Assembly: GCA_032718475.1 (NCBI GenBank)
Contig: JAUCBJ010004006.1
Coordinates: forward strand, 1 to 35,346
DNA from: Nemertoderma westbladi
Lineage: Eukaryota > Xenacoelomorpha > Nemertodermatida > Nemertodermatidae
Direction: 5' to 3'
Length of the DNA stretch: 35,346 nt
Shown here piece after piece: positions 29,363-35,346 of this stretch (positions are counted from its first letter, which is position 1; each line of letters starts with the position of its first letter). The notes beneath the pieces are model-generated. The model was given only the letters and a program-made list of their open reading frames with translations, searched no databases and was not told the DNA's origin. Both the position numbers and the translations under genes were made by a program.

Positions 29363-30362
29363 CCCAAGGTGTACTAAATAACAGGTCATGCAGCACCCAA
29401 GGTGTACTAAATAACAGGTCATGCAGCACCCAAGGTGTACTAAATAACAGGTCATGCAGCACCCAAGGTGTACTAAATAACAGGTTATGCAGCACCCAAG
29501 GTGTACTAAATAACAGGTCATGCAGCACCCAAGGTGTACTAAATAACAGGTCATGCAGCACCCAAGGTGTACTAAATAACAGGTCATGCAGCACCCAAGG
29601 TGTACTAAATAACAGGTCATGCAGCACCCAAGGTGTACTAAATAACAGGTCATGCAACACCCAAGGTGTACTAAATAACAGGTCATGCAGCACCCAAGGT
29701 GTACTAAATAACAGGTCATGCAGCACCCAAGGTGTCCCAAGGTGTACTAAATAACAGGTCATGCAGCACCCAAGGTGTACTAAATAACAGGTCATGCAGC
29801 ACCCAAGGTGTACTAAATAACAGGTCATGCAGCACCCAAGGTGTACTAAATAACAGGCCATGCAGCACCCAAGGTGTACTAAATAACAGGTCATGCAGCA
29901 CCCAAGGTGTACTAAATAGCAGGTCATGCAGCACCCAATGTGTACTAAATAACAGGTCATGCAACACCCAAGGTGTACTAAATAACAGGTGATGCAGCAC
30001 CCAAGGTGTACTAAATAACAGGTCATGCAGCACCCAAGGTGTACTAAATAACAGGTCATGCAGCACCCAAGGTGTACTAAATAACAGGTCATGCAACACC
30101 CAAGGTGTACTAAATAACAGGTCATGCAGCACCCAAGGTGTACTAAATAACAGGTCATGCAGCACCCAAGGTGTACTAAATAACAGGTCATGCAACACCC
30201 AAGGTGTACTAAATAACAGGTCATGCAGCACCCAAGGTGTACTAAATAACAGGTTATGCAGCACCCAAGGTGTACTAAATAACAGGTTATGCAACACCCA
30301 AGGTGTACTAAATAACAGGTTATGCAGCACCCAAGGTGTACTAAATAACAGGTCATGCAGCG
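29363..30362. repeat. 33-bp tandem array at the left end of the foldback element
   Basis: About 30 near-identical units with core CCCAAGGTGTACTAAATAAC. One short irregular unit lies at about 29730 (CCAAGGTGTCCCAAGGTGTA). The 33-bp period keeps frames open (a minus-strand 11-residue repeat MTCYLVHLGCC), which explains the long ORFs here without implying a protein. Confidence 0.96.
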
Positions 30363-31019
30363 AGCGGATTGCTGAAATTAGCGTGGGCCGATCTTTTCCC
30401 TATTTATGGCACTATTTTCATAATATTTCCTTAGAAACTTATTTTATGCTAATTTTGTTAGGTGGATATGATAACTAGAAGGTTCATAGAAATGTAATAA
30501 AATGTATTTCTGGAATTTTTATCTTGTAGTTATCAAGGTAACCGGGTGCAAAGTTTAAATTTCGAGCGTCTGTAATTCAAGACGACAAGGGATTCTGTTC
30601 TTGAGATTTGGTATATGAGTAAAGGGAATAAAAGTCTATCCATGACCCAGTATAGATACGACCCGCCAAGCTGCTGCAAAGCCCCTACATTTAGTGGGCC
30701 AGATATTTCTCTTAGATAGAACCCGTGAAACAATATGTCTAGCGCGTCGAAAGTACTTGTCTCTAACTAAAATTATATCCTCTTTCAGATGAGACAAATA
30801 AAACGTGAATAGCTCCAGTAGTTTTCGAGATATGAGGAGTTCCTGACACCCATACCATTTCGGAACCTTTCGCAATTAATAAAATTACTCAAAATACATC
30901 ACCCTTCAAGACTTTGGTATAACCATTAAACCATATTATGCTTTCTTTGGTTTGTTTAATTCATTATTAGTAATCAAAAATAAGATTAGAAGCAAAATTT
31001 TCATTTTTTTTATCAATAT

Positions 31020-32015
31020 ATACTAAAAGAGCACCAAAAGTGCAAGTAACACTTTTTTCAAACGTGGTAAATTGGCCATACAGTTTGGCTACTGAGGTTT
31101 TAGAATGTGCTGATTTCATTGGGAAGGTTTATTCCTCTACATCCAACATATTGAAGAGTTGTGTAATATAACAACATAGGCATGTTGTTATATTAGTTAT
31201 TAGTTAGTTATTTGTGCCCCTGGAGCACGAAAAAAACAAGTAGTGGAAATATGATAATGAAAAATCACCACGAAAATATATTGATTTTATGACCATATAG
31301 GTTTTTTGGGATGCTGATCACGAATATGACACTGAAAAATATCCTACCTTGTTGATTACGGCTTTTTTGGATACGTGTCAATGTGCGGCACGAAAAATAC
31401 AAGTAGCACAAATTTCATAATGAAAAATCATTACCAAATTAACCTGATTTTATAACATTTGGGGTTTTTTTGGGATGCTGATCACGAATATGACACTCAT
31501 AAATATCGTATTATCCATCCAACCAAATTTGATTTTTTCCCTTTGAAATTTTATGCTACTTGCATTTTTCGTCCCACCAAACAAAGACGAAAAACGATAG
31601 TTGCGTTACCACGAATTATTTTTAACGAGTTGTATCGTGATCAGCGACCTTGAAAGCCAGTATAGTTTCAGAATTACCAAACCAAAGGCAAAATTTAACA
31701 GTTTCAAACTTTTGCTACTTGTACTTTTCTTTTAGGAGCACCAAATTGGCACCTAAATTGGGTTTGCACATACCAGAAATATTTTACCTACGTTCATCGC
31801 GATCATCTACCTCGAAAACCCGTATACGTTTAGAATTATAAAACCAGACACAAAATGTTTAGTTAGACAAATTTTTACTTGTACTTTTCATCCTGGGGGG
31901 CCAAAATCAGAAAATAGGACTAAAAATGATTGATGCATTGCCAGAAAATTTAAATTTGCCAGAAAGTTTGACATGTTTTATAGTGATCAGCGTCCTCGAA
32001 ATCCCTTATACCATC
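31020..32015. repeat. Inner ~160-bp units of the foldback element, three each way
   Basis: Plus-oriented units near 31030, 31222 and 31385 share GCACGAAAAA-ACAAGTAG and GGGATGCTGATCACGAATAT. Minus-oriented units near 31575, 31740 and 31900 carry the complement (CTACTTGTACTTTTC and GTGATCAGCG-CCTCGAAA). The turning point is about 31510-31555. Divergence among units is much higher than in the 33-bp array. Confidence 0.75.
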
Positions 32016-32446
32016 AAAATTGTAATTTTTGAGCCAAGATCTAAAAAATTTCTAAAGTTATAAAAAGCTATTATAAAATAAACAATGTAGATTTTATTCT
32101 AATTTCGCTTTCGATTAATAATTTCGACTAACCAAAAAGCATAATATGGTTTAATGGTTATACCAAAGTCTTGAAGGGTGATGTATTTTGAGTAATTTTA
32201 TTAATTCCGAAAAGTGCTGATGTGGTATGGGTGCCAGGAACTCTTAATAATCTCGAAAACTACTGGAGCTATTAAATTTTAATTTGTCTCATCTGAAAGA
32301 GGACTTAATTTTAGTTAGGGACAAGTACATTCGACGCGCTAGACATATTGTTTCAGGGGTTCTATATGAGAAATAACTGGCCCACTAAATTTAGGGGCTT
32401 TGCAGCAGCTTGGCGGGTCGTATCTATAGTAGGTCATGGTCTATCA

Positions 32447-32891
32447 AAATATTTTACATTTAAATTTTTTTTCAATCCCGTTTCCAAGGTGACGGGAATT
32501 ACGATAATTTCCCATTATGACCGCCAGATAGAAATTGGGCTACTATTTACTACTTATATAATTTTCAACAAACATGCCTGGTGGCTGTCTTTTATTTCTA
32601 ATAATTGCGAACCGAAATTTAATATTATGGAATGTCAAAATCATGTTATCACAGGTCTTGCTCTCTGATTGGACAGTTTAGTTTATTGGCAAATATTGAC
32701 TTTTAGAAATATGATTCACAATTGACGAATTATAAAATAAAATGTTGGCAATTTTATCTTATTGTTTAGACTGACAAACCGAATAAAAATGGTGTTTCAT
32801 AGAATTGGTAGACAATTGTTCAAATTTTTCATTATACTTATTTCCATGGCAACAGGAATGTAAACAAATTCAAATGCAAAATAATTTGATA
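32447..32891. other. ~440-bp segment present only in the right arm of the foldback element
   Basis: Left-arm sequence around GGAATAAAAGTCTATCCATG is continuous, whereas in the right arm GGTCATGGTCTATC and GATAGACTTTTATT are separated by this block. It is either an insertion (a 4-6-bp TCTATC/GATAGA inverted match at its ends) or a deletion in the left arm. No gene. Confidence 0.6.
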
Positions 32892-33227
32892 GACTTTTAT
32901 TTCCTTTAATCACCTACAAAATCTCAAGGGAAAAATCCATTGTCGCTTTGAAATACAGGCGTGCAAAGTTTAAACTTTTCACCAGGTTACCTTAGCAACT
33001 ACAAGATAAAAATTCCAGAAAGACATTTTATTACATTTCTATGATCCATCATATCTACCTAACAAAAGTAGCATAAAATAAGTTTCTAAGGAAATATTAT
33101 GAAAATAGTGCCATAAATAGGGAAAAGATCGGCCCACGCTAATTTCAGCAATCCGCTCGCTGCATCACCTGTTATTTAGTACACCTTGGGTGCTGCATGA
33201 CCTGTTATTTAGTACACCTTGTCAATA

Positions 33228-34940
33228 ACTCAACGAAATTATTTAGCTAATATATTCTAAATAATCACGATTAAATTCAGCCAATAATTTTGCAAGATAA
33301 ATCAAGCTTGCTTATTAGTTATACTAGTAGTGCCTGCCTCATGTCCTATAGATGTAATTAGCCGTTGCCAAGAAGTAGTGGTGAGATGATTGGACTGGTT
33401 CCCATCTAATAGGCAATATCAAGAATGCCAAGGAATGATGGAGCTGGAAATATAGAGTGATGGAATGCATTTTAACTTAATTACGTTTAGAGCAATTAAA
33501 AACACATTTCTTAAAGCAAATGACTTGAACTAATTAAAAACTATAATGGAATGGGGTATGGGGATTACAGGTGTATAATTTTTACGTATAATTATTCATA
33601 TCTTATACTATAAATTAATTAATTTCCACTAAAAGTCATGTTGAAAATGCTGTTTTTACCCTAACCATCTTAATTAATTTAATTAATTAACTGCTATTAT
33701 CTTAGCTTCTCGAAGGCCACACGCAAATTTAACTTGGAAAATTTCTAAACTTTTGCCAGACTACATGTGTACCAAGTTTGGATAGATTTTATCGAGATTT
33801 GGCTGAGTTATTAACGTTTAAAATTGAACACAACAGAACGACAGAAACATCGATTGAGTTAGTGTTGGTAAGCTCGCTTACTTTCGAGGCTCGCCCCACA
33901 ATAAGATAGAAACCCTTTTTTATAAAGGCCATCACAAATTAACCTTCCCAACCTGCACGACTACTATGGAATAGCGTGCTGTTTGAGACACAAACGGATA
34001 CATTCCGGTGAGCGTGCAAAGAATCAGTAGTTTTGGACTTTATATAATATATTTCAAATATAAGCTGAAAGCGCAATATAAAACTGAATTTTATTATTCT
34101 TTTTTGGCGTTTACTGTGAAAATATCTACAATTAACAATTTATATTTGTTATTGGAAGTTTCATTTAACGTCAAAAGCGCCAACTATGATTTTGCATACG
34201 CACAAACTATTTTTATGCGCAGTTCTATGCTGTAGCTAGACCTTGATCTATGATATTTAATAGAGCAGAGCAGTGCTTGTGCCTTTTAATTCATCTGTTT
34301 GTGAGCGAGAGTTATTGTGGAAGATCAGATCACCCATGACGAGCCTCAAAGATTCTCACATTCGCTATTATTTTTATTATTGCAATAACCTGAGCCACGT
34401 CTAGGTTCGCTGAAGTGTAGCCAAAGTTAATTTATTAAAATTCAAACTTAGAGTCAAAATCTGAGTAAATACATCGGTCTCATACTTGAGAACCTCTGAT
34501 GGAAGTCACACTGCTTATATTTAACATTGTAATTTACTGTCATGTGCAGAATACCAGGTTGTCATTAAACCCCAGATTGCAGAATGGTTGAATCTAACCA
34601 AAACAATAAGCGAATTAATACCGGTACAGGTTATACTGTGAGATAGAAAAAGCGATAAAAAACCACTTACTAAGGAAAAATTAAATAAATAGAAATTCTT
34701 CATAAATAAAATTCCACTAAATGTGAAAACCTGAAAACCTATATTCTTCACATGGGCGGAGGCTAGAGAGAGAATATTTTGTTAAAAAATAATTTAATAT
34801 TCTTAATCAGCACAAAATTCAAATTCTGAAAAGCTATGGAAACTTCATTCCGACTTCATTCGACTTTTTACATTTTGAGGGTAAATTTATAAATAAAAGT
34901 ATAACAAAATACAAAAGTATATAAAAGTAATACGTAAAAG
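33228..34940. other. Intergenic, no gene recognised
   Basis: AT-rich. TTAATTAA-rich patch at about 33670. GAGGCTCGCCCCACA at about 33887 resembles GTGGCTCGCCCCACA at about 17177 inside the hAT-like element, hinting at a shared repeat. ORFs of about 75 codons at 34008-34235 and 34521-34751 have no supporting evidence. Confidence 0.55.
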
Positions 34941-34944
34941 TAAA

Positions 34945-35346
34945 GTAATACGTATACAAAAGTATACGAATACGTACGTATACAGTATACGTACGTATAC
35001 AGTATACGTATGTATACATACAGTATACGTATGTATACATACAGTATACGTATGTATACATACAGTATACGTATGTATACATACAGTATACGTATGTATA
35101 CATACAGTATACGTATGTATACATACAGTATACGTATGTATACATACGTATACAGTATACGTATACGTACGTATACGTATACAGTATACGTAGGTATACA
35201 TACAGTATACGTATGTATACATACGTATACAGTATACGTATACGTACGTATACGTATACAGTATACGTATACGTACGTATACGTATACAGTATACGTATG
35301 TATACATACAGTATACGTATACGTACGTATACGTATACAGTATACG
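34945..35346. repeat. Self-complementary ATAC/GTAT minisatellite reaching the window end
   Basis: Units of about 21-22 bp such as AGTATACGTATGTATACATA repeat from about 34965 with variants. Nearly every step alternates purine and pyrimidine, broken once per unit at CAGTA, and each unit is palindromic. The long minus-strand tyrosine-rich ORFs (YTYVYC repeats) are by-products. Confidence 0.93.

Larger units (their letters stand above)
29363..33220. mobile_element. 3858-bp foldback DNA transposon with 7-bp target duplication
   Basis: GTCAATA flanks it at 29356-29362 and 33221-33227 (8 bp if the shared T is counted). Ends are the inverted pair AGGTGTACTAAATAACAGGT. The left end carries about 30 copies of a 33-bp repeat, the right end about two in reverse. 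Inside, 30361-30965 pairs with 33167-32140 (for example GAGCGGATTGCTGAAATTAG, and its complement at about 33160), and inner ~160-bp units form the rest of a near-complete palindrome. No transposase or other gene is present, so it would need an autonomous partner. Confidence 0.9.

Noticed and set aside
29352-30356. 334-codon minus-strand ORF with an 11-residue repeat (MTCYLVHLGCC)
   Set aside because: Generated by a 33-bp tandem array at a transposon end. The period divisible by three leaves several frames open on both strands, with no unique coding flank.
25224-30362. CRISPR-like arrays (30- and 33-bp repeats)
   Set aside because: Repeats are directly contiguous without variable spacers, and the genome is eukaryotic.
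34834-35307. Tyrosine-rich 157-codon ORF
   Set aside because: Translation of the ATAC/GTAT minisatellite; overlapping frames are equally open.

Overview
This window is nuclear DNA from an animal, probably an invertebrate. It is AT-rich and has GT-AG introns, a HECT-domain ubiquitin-ligase gene, and dense non-LTR retrotransposons, foldback DNA transposons and satellites. Nothing fixes the phylum; cnidarian, sponge, tunicate and mollusc are all open. No bacterial-style operons, tRNA or rRNA genes, or CRISPR arrays were seen.

Layout. (1) 1-1513, minus: 5' part of a G2E3-like HECT-domain gene, running off the left edge and apparently split by a 52-nt intron. (2) 1.5-3.8 kb: intergenic DNA with a perfect 25-bp hairpin, poly-C tracts, a 272-bp tandem duplication of an old LINE tail and a 29-bp minisatellite. 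(3) 3844-6106, minus: gene A, two exons coding a small secreted protein; its intron holds a truncated LINE and four extra copies of the exon-1 splice donor. (4) 6.1-8.1 kb: simple repeats, a perfect RFX X-box palindrome and a 59-codon ORF. (5) 8.2-13.7 kb: a pile of one LINE family ('LINE-R'), including two tandem plus-strand 5' ends facing a minus-strand copy. (6) about 13.8-20.2 kb, minus: a decayed two-ORF CR1/L2-like LINE broken by nested insertions, including a 2.0-kb hAT-like element that itself holds a piggyBac-type foldback element. (7) 21018-23944, minus: gene B, paralogue of gene A, again with LINE-R in its intron. (8) 24.0-24.9 kb: an element built of short repeats pointing both ways. 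(9) 25.2-27.5 kb: a 30-bp satellite with three embedded copies of a dispersed 69-bp segment. (10) 29363-33220: a 3.86-kb foldback transposon with a 7-bp target duplication. (11) 34.9 kb to the end: a self-complementary ATAC/GTAT minisatellite.

Main point. Genes A and B appear to define an undescribed family of secreted cysteine-rich proteins. Both have a hydrophobic signal exon joined by a phase-0 intron to an exon carrying an identical 12-residue core, CSIDGDECHPLC, followed by WCY. In that core nine of twelve codons differ between the genes, all synonymously, so the protein has been under selection since an old duplication. The rest of the window is mostly mobile DNA, and both gene A and gene B introns have received the same LINE family.
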